The notes under the pieces: model-generated
Seen by the model: only the letters and a program-made list of their open reading frames with translations
What the model was told of the DNA's origin: nothing
The model's database searches: none
Assembly (NCBI RefSeq): GCF_042680885.1
Contig: NZ_JBHUEO010000062.1
Coordinates: 22,209-86,208 of the forward strand
DNA: 64,000 nt
Source: Siminovitchia sediminis
Lineage (GTDB): Bacteria; Bacillota; Bacilli; Bacillales; Bacillaceae_C
Direction of reading: 5' to 3'
Program-made: the position numbers and the translations under genes
Shown here: positions 1 through 9,320 of the stretch, piece after piece
Layout of the letters: every line of letters begins with the position of its first letter
Numbering within the stretch: position 1 is the stretch's first letter

Positions 1-11
1 TTCCTTTCCAT
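1..11 (-). CDS. copZ: Start of a copper chaperone gene (CopZ-like), truncated by the window edge
   Basis: Only the start codon and about three codons (ATG GAA AGG) are inside the window. An AAGGAGG ribosome binding site at 21-27 lies nine bases before the ATG, so a gene does begin here, 30 bases after the copA stop. Identification as the cytosolic Cu(I) chaperone CopZ rests on the usual csoR-copA-copZ order in Bacillaceae, not on protein sequence. Confidence 0.45.
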
Positions 12-40
12 ACTTTTTCACCTCCTTATCATCCTTCTTT

Positions 41-2425
41 TTATAATTTCACTCGTTTCAATCGAAGCGAGTTAGAAACAACACTTACTGAACTTAATGC
101 CATAGCTGCTCCGGCAATCCACGGTGCGAGAAATCCTAAAGCTGCAACCGGAATACCGGCTGTATTGTATCCGAATGCCCAGAAAAGATTTTGACGAATA
201 TTTCGGATCGTTGCGTGGCTGATATTTATTGCTTTTGGTATGAGGAGCAATTCGCCCCCAAGAATTGTGACATCTGCCGCTTCTATGGCTACTTCGGTTC
301 CTGTTCCAATGGCAATTCCGACATCTGCCGTCACTAATGCCGGTGCATCGTTCACCCCATCCCCCACCATAGCTACTTTCTTGCCTTTTAATTGAAGTTC
401 CTTTACTTTATCTGCTTTTTCTTCAGGAAGGACTTGGGCAATGACCTGATCGATGCCCACTTGTTTCGCAATCGCCTGAGCGGTTCTTTCGTTATCTCCT
501 GTTAACATGACCACATGAATTCCCAATGCTTTCAGCTGTTTAATCGCCTCGGGAGCCGTTTCTTTAATCGAATCTGCCACCGCGACGATTCCGCGATACT
601 GGCCGTCAATGGCAATCAGCATGGCTGTTTTTCCGTTTGTTTCATATTCAACCATCACTTGTTCAGCATCTCCAACATCAATTTGATGGTCTTTCATTAA
701 CTTGCGGTTTCCTGCAAGAATCCATCTTTCAGAAATCTTCGCCTCGATCCCATGCCCGGGTACGGCATGGAAGTCTTCAACATCCAAAAAGTCCAACCCT
801 TTTTCTGTTGCGTATGCCACAATGGCTTCTGCCAGCGGATGTTCAGACCCTTTTTCTGCGCTGGCCAATAGCTGTAGGGTTTCTTCATCACCCGAAAAAT
901 TCATTACTTCCGGTTTTCCTTTTGTGATGGTTCCTGTTTTATCCAAAATTACAGTATTTACTTCATGAGTACGCTCTAAGTGTTCACCGCCTTTAAATAA
1001 AATTCCGCTTTCGGCCGCTTTTCCTGTGCCAACCATGATAGATGTCGGTGTGGCCAGTCCCAGCGCACATGGACAGGCAATCACCAGGACAGCAATGGCT
1101 GCAACGAGTGCAGGTTCCATTTGTCCCGGCTGGACAAAGACAATCCAGATGACAAAAGTAAGGATTGCAATACCGATGACAATCGGAACAAAATAGCCTG
1201 ATATGACGTCAGCCAGCCTTTGGATAGGCGCTTTAGATCCTTGTGCTTCTTCGACTACTTTTATAATGGAAGAAAGAGCGGTATCCTTTCCTACTTTTGT
1301 CGCTTCCATTTCAATAGAGCCATTTTTATTGATCGTAGATCCGATGACTTTCTGTCCGCTGCCTTTTTCAATCGGGATGGATTCTCCGGTTAACATAGAC
1401 TCATCAACAGAGGTTCTTCCCTTTACAACAATACCGTCCACAGGTATTTTTTCACCTGGTTTTACGATTAAACGGTCTCCGGCAACAACTTCTTCCACAG
1501 GGACCATCATTTCTTCACCGTTACGGATAACACGGGCTTCTTTCGCTTGTAGACTGAGCAATTCAGATAATGCATTGGTTGTTTGACTTTTAGCCCTGGC
1601 TTCCAAATATTTCCCAAACAAAATCAATGTAATCAAGACTGCGCTCGTTTCAAAATATAAATGTGGCATATAGTCCGGATTACCAAGCGTTCGGAAAGCT
1701 TCATACAAGCTGTAAAAGTACGCCGCACTGGTTCCCATAGCGACTAACACATCCATATTGGCTCCGCCATTCCGTAAATTCTTATAGGCCCCAACGTAAA
1801 ACTGCCATCCGATGATAAATTGAACAGGAGTTGCCAAAACAAACTGGAACCACGGATTAATGAAAACACCGGGTAAACTTAGGCCAAATAAATGATCCAG
1901 CATGGTAACCAATAGGGGAAATGATAATAAGACTGAAATGATCAGCTTTTTCTTTAGGCGGCCCAGCTCTTTTTCTTTATAAGTTTGTTTTTCTTCAGCT
2001 TCTGCTTTTGGCTTTGCGTCATAGCCAATACTTTGAATTTTTCCAATTAAAGCTTTTTCATCCGTTATTGCCGGATTGTATTCTACCAACGCACTTTCCG
2101 TCGTCAAGTTAACAGTTGCGAGTTTCACTCCATCTTGCTTGTTCAACACCTTTTCAATCCGGTTGGAGCAGGCTGCACAAGTCATACTAAATACATCAAG
2201 CTCGGCCTTTTCAGTCAGAACACCATACCCGATATTCTCTATTTTTTGCGTAATGGCATCCAGGGAGGTTTTGTTAGGATCGTAACGTACCGTTGCTTTT
2301 TCTGTCGTTAAGTTAACCTGTGCCTCCACCCCATCCATTTTATTTAACACTTTTTCAACACGATTGGAGCAGGCAGCACATGTCATTCCTGTTACCCCGA
2401 TGGTTGTATGGATTGTATCGCTCAT
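41..2425 (-). CDS. copA: Copper-exporting P1B-type ATPase CopA
   Basis: Membrane ATPase of 794 residues, normal for CopA with two metal-binding domains, pumping Cu(I) out of the cytosol. Two N-terminal HMA domains carry MTCAAC at residues 14-19 and 81-86. The actuator TGES is at 346-349, the membrane CPC copper site at 451-453, the phosphorylated aspartate in DKTGT at 495-499, the SEHP nucleotide-binding motif at 527-530, and GDGVNDAP follows. The last helices have the YN and MxxSS copper-entry signatures. It lies just downstream of csoR (14 bases apart) and is probably transcribed with it from the CsoR-controlled promoter. No damage is visible. Confidence 0.97.
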   Translation of the reverse strand: MSDTIHTTIGVTGMTCAACSNRVEKVLNKMDGVEAQVNLTTEKATVRYDPNKTSLDAITQKIENIGYGVLTEKAELDVFSMTCAACSNRIEKVLNKQDGVKLATVNLTTESALVEYNPAITDEKALIGKIQSIGYDAKPKAEAEEKQTYKEKELGRLKKKLIISVLLSFPLLVTMLDHLFGLSLPGVFINPWFQFVLATPVQFIIGWQFYVGAYKNLRNGGANMDVLVAMGTSAAYFYSLYEAFRTLGNPDYMPHLYFETSAVLITLILFGKYLEARAKSQTTNALSELLSLQAKEARVIRNGEEMMVPVEEVVAGDRLIVKPGEKIPVDGIVVKGRTSVDESMLTGESIPIEKGSGQKVIGSTINKNGSIEMEATKVGKDTALSSIIKVVEEAQGSKAPIQRLADVISGYFVPIVIGIAILTFVIWIVFVQPGQMEPALVAAIAVLVIACPCALGLATPTSIMVGTGKAAESGILFKGGEHLERTHEVNTVILDKTGTITKGKPEVMNFSGDEETLQLLASAEKGSEHPLAEAIVAYATEKGLDFLDVEDFHAVPGHGIEAKISERWILAGNRKLMKDHQIDVGDAEQVMVEYETNGKTAMLIAIDGQYRGIVAVADSIKETAPEAIKQLKALGIHVVMLTGDNERTAQAIAKQVGIDQVIAQVLPEEKADKVKELQLKGKKVAMVGDGVNDAPALVTADVGIAIGTGTEVAIEAADVTILGGELLLIPKAINISHATIRNIRQNLFWAFGYNTAGIPVAALGFLAPWIAGAAMALSSVSVVSNSLRLKRVKL

Positions 2426-2439
2426 TGCAGCCTTCCCCC

Positions 2440-2751
2440 TTACTTTGAAATTTGTTTAAGTACTCTCATTAATTCTTCGATCGTTTCAGTACCTTCGCCC
2501 GATTTGACTGCGTCACTTACACAGTGTTTCATATGCCTTTCAGTTACGGTATAACCGACCTGCTTTAAAGCCGATTGAATCGCACTGAGCTGAACTAAAA
2601 TATCCATACAGTACCGGTCCTCTTCTACCATTTTTTGTATTCCACGGACTTGGCCTTCTATTCGTTTTAAACGATTTATAATCGCCTGCTTTTCGTCTTT
2701 CGTTCGAGGTGTACTTGGGTGATCATGTAAAAATTTATCCAAATGTACCAC
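2440..2751 (-). CDS. csoR: Copper-sensing repressor CsoR
   Basis: All-helical CsoR/RcnR-family repressor of 103 residues that leaves DNA when it binds Cu(I). The Cys-His-Cys copper ligands are at C48 (RYCMD), H73 and C77 (HMKHC), the spacing of Bacillus CsoR. It is the first gene of csoR-copA-copZ and sits directly below a GC-centred palindromic operator, so the operon is expected to be autoregulated. Confidence 0.95.
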   Translation of the reverse strand: MVHLDKFLHDHPSTPRTKDEKQAIINRLKRIEGQVRGIQKMVEEDRYCMDILVQLSAIQSALKQVGYTVTERHMKHCVSDAVKSGEGTETIEELMRVLKQISK

Positions 2752-2776
2752 TTCCTTATTTTTTGTACTTTTAATT

Positions 2777-2799
2777 TACCATACCCCCCTATAGTATAC
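2777..2799 (-). promoter_or_regulatory. Probable CsoR operator upstream of csoR
   Basis: The sequence holds an ATAC/GTAT-flanked run of C bases (ATACCCCCCTATAGTAT), which resembles known CsoR operators (TACCC...GGGTA type with a G/C core). It lies 26-48 bases before the csoR start codon. The repressor assignment follows from position and similarity. Confidence 0.7.
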
Positions 2800-3014
2800 A
2801 AATAAAAAGCTTAACCACATAAAAAGAGAGTTCAGTTATAAAAAATACCCCCGGCTTGTATATAGTGATCCGACAAAACGCTGACAGCATTGTACTAACT
2901 AAAACAGCACCCCTGTATGAACTCTTTGTTGTCTGTTATCGGGTTGCCGCCCTTTGGTCTCAAGTTTGTGATAACCTTCTGATTTTTTCCCAACCTGCGA
3001 GGAAAAAACAGAGA

Positions 3015-3040
3015 GTTTGCCAGTCCCATTAATCGGGAAG
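3015..3040 (+). promoter_or_regulatory. Candidate sigma-B promoter of the catalase gene
   Basis: GTTTGC (3015-3020) and GGGAAG (3035-3040) are separated by 14 bases, close to the general-stress consensus GTTTAA-N13-15-GGGTAT. Transcription would begin near 3047, about 60 bases before the ATG. B. subtilis katE is sigma-B controlled, which fits. This is read by eye, without a score. Confidence 0.45.
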
Positions 3041-3106
3041 AAGGGAAACGAACCTGGACAGCTGATTTATTTTCTGCAAGATGATTAGAAAGAAAAGGGT
3101 GATACG

Positions 3107-5176
3107 ATGGATCAAAGCAACAAGGGTGATAAACCGATGGACAAAAAAGATGAGCAATTGGAAGCGTACAGAAGACAAAATACAGGCCCCGGCAAAAAAA
3201 TGACAGATGAGAATGGTACAAAGGTACCGGATGATGAGTGGTCGCTTCGTGCAGGAAAACGCGGTCCGTTATTGTTTCAGGATTATCATTTCTATAAAAA
3301 GCAGTCACACTTCAACCGGGAACGAATTCCCGAAAAAGTGGTACATGCCCGCGGATTTGGCGTATATGGCGAATTTGAACTTACGGAATCGATGAAAGAC
3401 TACACGGTCGCCCATTTCCTACAGGAGCCTGGAAGGAAGACACCGGTGTTCGTCCGCTTTTCAAACTTCATCGGAAATCGGGGTTCCAAAGATACTGCGG
3501 TTGACATACGGGGTTTTGCAGTAAAGTTTTATACGGAAGAAGGAAACTATGATTCATTGTCGCTGCAATTTCCTGTCTTTATCCTTGCAGATGCCATGAA
3601 ATTCATGGATGTAACGCATGCGGCAAAACCCGATCCAAAGACGGATGTACCGCAGGCAACTGTGGCACACGACAACTTTTGGGATTACGTTGTAAGTAAT
3701 CAGGAGTCCGCTCATATGGTCATGTGGCTCATGTCAATGAGAGGCCGTCCCAGAAGCTGGCGTATGATGGAAGGGTATCCAATCAATACATTTCGGCTGA
3801 TTAATAAGGACGGGAAGTCAACCTTTGTCAGGTTTGTTTGGAAACCCAAACTCGGAGTCCATTCCCTTTTGCTTGATGAAGCAAATATCATTGGCGGATT
3901 CGACCCCGATTTTCACCGACGTGATATGATACAGGCTATCCAAAATGGTGCCTATCCAGAATATGAACTTGGTGTACAGCTGATTCCAGTTGAAGACGAA
4001 ATGAAATATGATTTTGATATTCTGGACGATACTAAACTTTGGCCACAGGAAGAGATTCCGGTCAAAATCATAGGTAAATTGACGTTGAACCGTTTAATGG
4101 ATAACTTTTTTGCGGAAAATGAGCAATCGGCATTTAATCCGGCCAATCTTGTTCCGGGGATTGAATTTACAAATGACCCTGTCCTTCAAGGCCGTTCATT
4201 CGCTTATCGGGATACAGAATTGTACCGTCAGCACTCTGCAAATATAGAGGACATTCCCGTTAACCGGCCGATAACGGAGAGGAATTACAATTATCGCGAC
4301 AGTTACCAGCGGCATAGGATTGATACCGACCAGGTTCATTACCATAACAACCATACAGCAGAAAACACGCCCATGGAGACGCCTCCTCAGGAAAACGGAT
4401 ACACTCATTATCCGGAAAAATTAGAAGGGCAAGTAACTCGTGAGCGGCCAAGCGACTCTTTCTTTGATTACTTCTCGCAAGCGCGAATATTCTGGAATAG
4501 TCTTTCTCCCGCTGAAAAGTTAGACTTAATTGAGTCATTCAGTTTCCATTTGGGAAGTGTCAAAAGCAAAGAAATCCGCCAGAAAAATGTAGAAATGTGG
4601 GCGAATGTAGATCAGGAAATGGCTGCAGCCATTTCGGAAAACATCGGTGTTCTACCGCCTCAGAGCAGCCATGTCCAAGAAGAGCGGAGCTATCCCTCAC
4701 TCAGTCAGCTGAATTCACCGCACAGTGCTGCCACCCAGCGTGTCGCTGTTTTAATCGGAAACGGCTTTAATGAGGATGTGGTGCAGGTTTTGAATACCTT
4801 AGTGAAAAATGACAGCTTCGTCGATATCATATCCGAAAAACTCGGTCAGGTTGAGAGCAGCAACGGAACGAAACTTGACGTCACTAAAAGTTTCGTGACC
4901 GTCAACCCGGCCCTGTATGATTCCATCTATGTCGTCGGCGGCAAGTCGATAAACCAAGCCAAGTTCGACCATCACATTTCGGACTTTGTACACATGCAAT
5001 ATATGCACCTCAAGCCCATCGGCATTGCTGAAGGGGCAGAAAAATATATGGTAAAACCAATGGACGGCAATCTGGACGGCGTCATCTTTGCTGCAGATGG
5101 TGACTTCGAATCTCAATATCTTGAGGCACTTGCCAAAAGGCGGTTCTGGAACAGAACTGAAATAAAGACGATGTAG
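3107..5176 (+). CDS. katE: Large-subunit (clade II, HPII/KatE-type) catalase with divergent distal haem pocket
   Basis: Haem catalase of 689 residues, the length of large-subunit catalases: a catalase core followed by a C-terminal flavodoxin/class-I-glutaminase-like domain from about residue 540. The distal histidine is H80 in VVHARG and the proximal tyrosine lies in RSFAYRDTELYR. The usual VGNN stretch containing the distal asparagine reads LSLQ at 151-154, and the usual GAHG after the active histidine reads GVYG. The overall family is secure, but these changes put it in a divergent subgroup whose catalatic activity cannot be assumed. It is monocistronic, with a candidate sigma-B promoter upstream and a strong terminator downstream. 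Confidence 0.9.
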   Translation: MDQSNKGDKPMDKKDEQLEAYRRQNTGPGKKMTDENGTKVPDDEWSLRAGKRGPLLFQDYHFYKKQSHFNRERIPEKVVHARGFGVYGEFELTESMKDYTVAHFLQEPGRKTPVFVRFSNFIGNRGSKDTAVDIRGFAVKFYTEEGNYDSLSLQFPVFILADAMKFMDVTHAAKPDPKTDVPQATVAHDNFWDYVVSNQESAHMVMWLMSMRGRPRSWRMMEGYPINTFRLINKDGKSTFVRFVWKPKLGVHSLLLDEANIIGGFDPDFHRRDMIQAIQNGAYPEYELGVQLIPVEDEMKYDFDILDDTKLWPQEEIPVKIIGKLTLNRLMDNFFAENEQSAFNPANLVPGIEFTNDPVLQGRSFAYRDTELYRQHSANIEDIPVNRPITERNYNYRDSYQRHRIDTDQVHYHNNHTAENTPMETPPQENGYTHYPEKLEGQVTRERPSDSFFDYFSQARIFWNSLSPAEKLDLIESFSFHLGSVKSKEIRQKNVEMWANVDQEMAAAISENIGVLPPQSSHVQEERSYPSLSQLNSPHSAATQRVAVLIGNGFNEDVVQVLNTLVKNDSFVDIISEKLGQVESSNGTKLDVTKSFVTVNPALYDSIYVVGGKSINQAKFDHHISDFVHMQYMHLKPIGIAEGAEKYMVKPMDGNLDGVIFAADGDFESQYLEALAKRRFWNRTEIKTM

Positions 5177-5195
5177 GGCCAATTTAAATTGTATA

Positions 5196-5236
5196 GAAAC
5201 AAGGAGCTAAACAGTCAGCTCCTTGTTTCTTTATTA
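5196..5236 (+). terminator. Terminator of the catalase gene
   Basis: Perfect 13-bp stem (GAAACAAGGAGCT / AGCTCCTTGTTTC, 5196-5208 and 5217-5229) followed by a T-rich tail, 20 bases after the catalase stop codon. Confidence 0.9.
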
Positions 5237-5379
5237 TATAATATAAGCTGGCATAAAAAGCCCTTGTCTGAAACTTCGTAACGGCTGGAATGCCTGTGAT
5301 ACACTCCAATACTTTTTTCACTCATAAGTGAAAATAAAGTAACAGGATATCAGGAAATGAAACACACTGAAGTGAAGCT

Positions 5380-6621
5380 TTAATTGACACCGACTTGCTC
5401 CGCTAAAGGCCGGTGCTCATCATCTAGCAGCCTATTCTTTCCCGCCTCATTGCCAAAAAAGATGATAAAGCAAGACAATACAAGCAAACCGGCCAGAGGG
5501 ATGGTCCATGCATTTGTGACATCATATAAAGCACCAAATAAGACAGGTCCAAAAGCGGCCAGTAAATAGCCGACTGACTGCGCCATACCGGAAATTTCTG
5601 CGGCTTGTTGGCCGCTGGAAGCACGCAAGCTGAAAAACATCATGGAGAGGCTGAATGCAGAACCGGACGCTATGCCGATGAAGATGACAGATATGGGTAT
5701 GAGAAAATGATGTCCCAAAAACAAGCCTCCGCTTCCTAAGAAAAACAGTACACCCGTGCTAACACTTAGAGCTCTTTGACTTCCCATTTTCTCCGCCATC
5801 ACAGGTATTAGAAAAGTGAAAGGAACGACAGTAAACTGCATGAGGGATAGCATCCAGCCTGCCGAGCTGGAACTGTATCCGTAACTTTGTAAAATCACCG
5901 GCACCCAGGTTGATGCGGTATAAAACATGAGTGATTGTGCCCCCATATACAGTGTGATATGCCAGGCCAAAGGAGACTTCAATAAACTATTACTTTTCTT
6001 AAAAGCCACTTGTTTAGCCCTAGTGTTTTGTGACCGTCTGCGAATTTGGGGTATCCAGATAACCATTGCCAGGATTGAAAGAATAGTCCAAAAAGCCAAA
6101 GCCCCTTTCCATCCTATGCCAAAAACAAAAGAGACCGGAACACTGATCCCTGAAGCCAAGGCAGCAAAAAAATTCATGATCACCGCATACATTCCAGTAA
6201 CAAGGCCAATCCTGTACGGAAAATTCTTTTTAATCATCCCAGGAATTAAAACATTTCCGATAGCGATAGCCAGACCAATGAAAACTGTTCCGGCAAACAA
6301 AGCAGCCGTGCCAAAGTATGAACGGACGACCATTCCCATGGTTAACAAAAAGAGAGACCAAAAGACTGTCCATTCCATTCCAATCCGGCTGGCGATTTTT
6401 GGTGCGAGCGGCGATAAAAAAGCAAAGGCCAGAAGTGGCAATGTAGTGATCAATCCGGCCAGTGTGTTACTGATTCCAACATCATCACGTATGAACGGAA
6501 GAAGGGACCCCACTGATGTCAGTGGTGCTCTCAGGTTGGCACCGATTAAAATAATCCCTATGAATAGTCCCCATGTCCCAACCTGCTTCGATTGGTAATC
6601 CAGTGTTGTATTTTTCACCAA
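5380..6621 (-). CDS. MFS transporter of the CynX/NimT (cyanate/nitroimidazole) family
   Basis: Twelve-helix major facilitator protein of 413 residues, resembling B. subtilis YycB and the CynX/NimT family. The real substrate is unknown. The start is TTG at 6621, followed by a possible GTG in the next codon. The ribosome binding site GGAGGG overlaps the stop codon of the upstream regulator gene, so the two are translationally coupled. Pairing with a FadR-type regulator suggests uptake or export of an organic acid-like compound; that part is inference. Confidence 0.85.
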   Translation of the reverse strand: MVKNTTLDYQSKQVGTWGLFIGIILIGANLRAPLTSVGSLLPFIRDDVGISNTLAGLITTLPLLAFAFLSPLAPKIASRIGMEWTVFWSLFLLTMGMVVRSYFGTAALFAGTVFIGLAIAIGNVLIPGMIKKNFPYRIGLVTGMYAVIMNFFAALASGISVPVSFVFGIGWKGALAFWTILSILAMVIWIPQIRRRSQNTRAKQVAFKKSNSLLKSPLAWHITLYMGAQSLMFYTASTWVPVILQSYGYSSSSAGWMLSLMQFTVVPFTFLIPVMAEKMGSQRALSVSTGVLFFLGSGGLFLGHHFLIPISVIFIGIASGSAFSLSMMFFSLRASSGQQAAEISGMAQSVGYLLAAFGPVLFGALYDVTNAWTIPLAGLLVLSCFIIFFGNEAGKNRLLDDEHRPLAEQVGVN

Positions 6622-6623
6622 TG

Positions 6624-7310
6624 TTATCCCTCCGATAAGTCTTCCAATCTCTTTTTAAAGGAATCAATATAACTTTCCACACTAGCCGCTGCTCCGGCCA
6701 TATCCTTCTTTCGGATCGCTTCGAACAGATCATGATGAACAAACTTTATATCCGACAGCTCCGTACTCGTAATAAAATCATCAATGGAATGGTATATGAG
6801 TTCATTTAAATGCTCATATAAGTCGCTAAGTACCTTGTTTCCAGCTGCTTTTACGATTCGTTTGTGAAATTGGAGGTCCGCCTCCGCAAATCTTTTATTG
6901 TCGTTACTTTTTGCTGCATCCAAACACTTCTCTATACATGCCTGGATATCCGCCAAATCTTCTTGAGTCCTTCTCATGGCAGCAAGTCTCGCTGCCTCTC
7001 TTTCCAGACCCGCGCGTACTTCAAGCGTTTCAATGATATTTGATTTTTTAAAATACTTTTGTAAAGCTGTAGCAAATGAATTATTGGAGCGTACTACTGT
7101 ACCGCTCCCCTGCCTTGTCTCTAAAAGGCCGGCATAAACTAGGGCCCGTATGGCCTCTCTTACTGTATTTCGGCTGACGGCAAACGTTTCCATTAATTCC
7201 AATTCAGGCGGCAGCTTCTCTCCGACCTTCCAATACCCGGCGCTAATCTGCTCTTCTATTTGTAAGGCAACCTGCTCAACCAAAGAAATCCGGTTCGTTT
7301 TCTTTAACAT
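6624..7310 (-). CDS. GntR-family transcriptional regulator, FadR (FCD) subfamily
   Basis: Regulator of 228 residues with an N-terminal winged helix (about residues 10-75, including SRNTVREAIRAL) and an all-helical FCD ligand domain after residue 90. FCD members bind carboxylates through a metal site. The ATG at 7310 has AGAGG seven bases upstream. It is first in a two-gene operon with the MFS transporter and most likely controls it in response to its substrate. The ligand is unknown. Confidence 0.9.
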   Translation of the reverse strand: MLKKTNRISLVEQVALQIEEQISAGYWKVGEKLPPELELMETFAVSRNTVREAIRALVYAGLLETRQGSGTVVRSNNSFATALQKYFKKSNIIETLEVRAGLEREAARLAAMRRTQEDLADIQACIEKCLDAAKSNDNKRFAEADLQFHKRIVKAAGNKVLSDLYEHLNELIYHSIDDFITSTELSDIKFVHHDLFEAIRKKDMAGAAASVESYIDSFKKRLEDLSEG

Positions 7311-7500
7311 AATGATTCCTCTCCAAATTTGTAGGATGATTGGTATATTGGATAACTTAACAAATCATCAGTATTTTGTAAATAAAATGTTTCATTATTT
7401 AAGTAATAAATAATAAAGTGCCCTAATCCTTTCATGCTTGACAGCGTGGGAAAGCCCGTCAGATCAAACCAGTTGAATGACAGTCTGGTTTCATCCCAAG

Positions 7501-7537
7501 CAAAAACCCCGGCCTGCTGTTTTCGCAAAGCCGGGGT
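7501..7537 (-). terminator. Terminator of the ars operon
   Basis: The 8-bp stem ACCCCGGC/GCCGGGGT (7506-7513, 7530-7537) is followed on the minus strand by a T5 run, about 40 bases after the arsC stop. Confidence 0.85.
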
Positions 7538-7573
7538 GGGAATGTCCGCACTTCCACAAGTTTGTTAGTTACT

Positions 7574-7993
7574 TTATTTACCCGTTGCGGCAAAACGCTC
7601 AATTCGTTCGCGGATTTCATCACGGACCTTCTGAAATATGTTCCACACTTCCTCTTCTGTTCCAGCTGCTTTTGCCGGATCTTCAAAACCCCAATGTTCA
7701 CGCCTTACATGCGGCGGTGTAACCGGGCAGCGGTCTTTGGCATCGCCGCATAAAGTAACAACCATTGTAGCTTGATTCAAATACTCCGTATCAATTAGCT
7801 CTGATTGTTGCTCCGTAATATCGATTCCAACTTCCTGCATGGCTTTTACAGCATTCGGATTCAATCCGTGGGCTTCAATTCCGGCACTTCTGACTTCCCA
7901 TTCATCTCCAAGAATTTTTTTTGCCCAGCCTTCAGCCATTTGACTGCGGCACGAATTACCCGTGCATAAAAAATAAAGGGTTTTCTTAGCCAT
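7574..7993 (-). CDS. arsC: Thioredoxin-coupled arsenate reductase ArsC
   Basis: Cytosolic enzyme of 139 residues that reduces arsenate to arsenite, using a cysteine relay regenerated by thioredoxin. The low-molecular-weight-phosphatase-like P-loop CTGNSCRS starts at C10 with C15. The relay cysteines are C82 and C89 (LCGDAKDRC), and the catalytic Asp is D105 in FEDP. All match B. subtilis/pI258 ArsC positions. Last gene of arsR-arsB-arsC, with 13 bases between it and arsB. Confidence 0.97.
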   Translation of the reverse strand: MAKKTLYFLCTGNSCRSQMAEGWAKKILGDEWEVRSAGIEAHGLNPNAVKAMQEVGIDITEQQSELIDTEYLNQATMVVTLCGDAKDRCPVTPPHVRREHWGFEDPAKAAGTEEEVWNIFQKVRDEIRERIERFAATGK

Positions 7994-8006
7994 CGAATCG
8001 CTCCTT

Positions 8007-9305
8007 TTATAAGATCAGCAGTGTAACATACAGTCCCAGTAAAGTAATAAACAGAATGGGGATGGTTAATACAATCCCAGTTTTAAAATAAGTGCCCCAA
8101 GAAATGTTTACTCCCTTTTGAGATAACACATGGAGCCATACTAAAGTGGCCAATGAACCAATGGGAGTAATTTTTGGCCCCAGATCTGACCCGACAACAT
8201 TTGCATAAATCAGTGCTTCCCGGAGCACACCGGAAGTGTCTGTTTCAGCAATGGCCAAAGCATCAATCATCACAGTAGGCATGTTATTCATCATGGATGA
8301 CAGAAAAGCAGCAATGAATCCCATAACAACCGTCGTGACAAATAAACCTTGCTGTGACACTGCTTGGATCACACTTGCCAGTGCAGATGTAAGCCCTGCA
8401 TTCCCCAGTCCGTAGACCACCACATACATCCCGATGGAGAATACAACAATATTCCAGGGGGCTCCTTTGATGACACTTTTTGTATTTACAGCCGAACTGC
8501 GTCTGGCCATAATGATAAAAAACAACGCAATCAGTCCTGCAATGACAGATACAGGCAAGTTCATCTGTTCACTGGTAAAATATCCGATGACCAACAATGC
8601 AAGGACATACCAGGATAGAAGAAACATTCTCTCATCTCGGATGGCTTCTTTCGGCTCCTGTAATTTGGTGAAGTCATATTGTTCAGGAATACTCTTTCTA
8701 AAATAAATGAATAAAACCGAAATAGTTGCCATTAGAGAAAACAAGTTTGGAATCATCATTCTTGAGGCATATTCCAGGAATCCGATTCCAAAGAAATCTG
8801 CTGATACGATATTGACAAGGTTGCTGACAATAAATGGAAGGGAAGTAGTATCGGCAATAAATCCGCTTGCCATAATAAAAGGGAAAATCATTTGTTCCTT
8901 AAAATTCAAGTTTCGAACCATGGCGAGAACAATCGGCGTAAGAATGAGAGCTGCGCCATCATTCGCAAATAAAGCAGCGACCACAGCACCTAAAACGCTG
9001 ATATAGACAAACATTTTGACACCGTTCCCTTTTGCGGCCCGTGCCATATGTAAGGCTGCCCACTCAAACATCCCAATTTCATCTAATATTAAAGATATCA
9101 GGATAATGGCAACAAATGACAATGTGGCATTCCATGTAATGTCAATAACTTTTATGACATCCCCAAACCCCACTACCCCCGCCAATAATGCAATGATGGC
9201 CCCGCCTGACGCAGACCAGCCAATGTTTAATCCCATTGGCTGCCAAATGACAAGCACCAGAGTAGCCACAAATATAATGATTGCAAGTACGACTGTCGTT
9301 GACAA
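8007..9305 (-). CDS. arsB: Arsenite efflux permease ArsB
   Basis: Polytopic membrane protein of 432 residues in the ArsB/NhaD ion-transporter superfamily that exports As(III) and Sb(III), using the proton gradient. The start is TTG at 9305 with GGGGGAGG just upstream; no ATG fits that site. It sits between arsR and arsC. No ArsA ATPase gene is nearby, so it should act as a secondary carrier. Confidence 0.93.
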   Translation of the reverse strand: MSTTVVLAIIIFVATLVLVIWQPMGLNIGWSASGGAIIALLAGVVGFGDVIKVIDITWNATLSFVAIILISLILDEIGMFEWAALHMARAAKGNGVKMFVYISVLGAVVAALFANDGAALILTPIVLAMVRNLNFKEQMIFPFIMASGFIADTTSLPFIVSNLVNIVSADFFGIGFLEYASRMMIPNLFSLMATISVLFIYFRKSIPEQYDFTKLQEPKEAIRDERMFLLSWYVLALLVIGYFTSEQMNLPVSVIAGLIALFFIIMARRSSAVNTKSVIKGAPWNIVVFSIGMYVVVYGLGNAGLTSALASVIQAVSQQGLFVTTVVMGFIAAFLSSMMNNMPTVMIDALAIAETDTSGVLREALIYANVVGSDLGPKITPIGSLATLVWLHVLSQKGVNISWGTYFKTGIVLTIPILFITLLGLYVTLLIL

Positions 9306-9320
9306 AGAACCTCCCCCTAA

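Noticed and set aside
2843..2865. Second CsoR-like half-site (ATACCCCC...TATA)
   Set aside because: Only one half matches well; not enough to call an operator.
2895..3308. 137-codon minus frame opposite the catalase start
   Set aside because: Shadow of the catalase gene and its leader, no ribosome site, composition not protein-like.
7320..7370. Operator for the FadR-type regulator
   Set aside because: ATTGGTATATTGG-like words are present but no clear dyad of the TGGTNNNACCA type.
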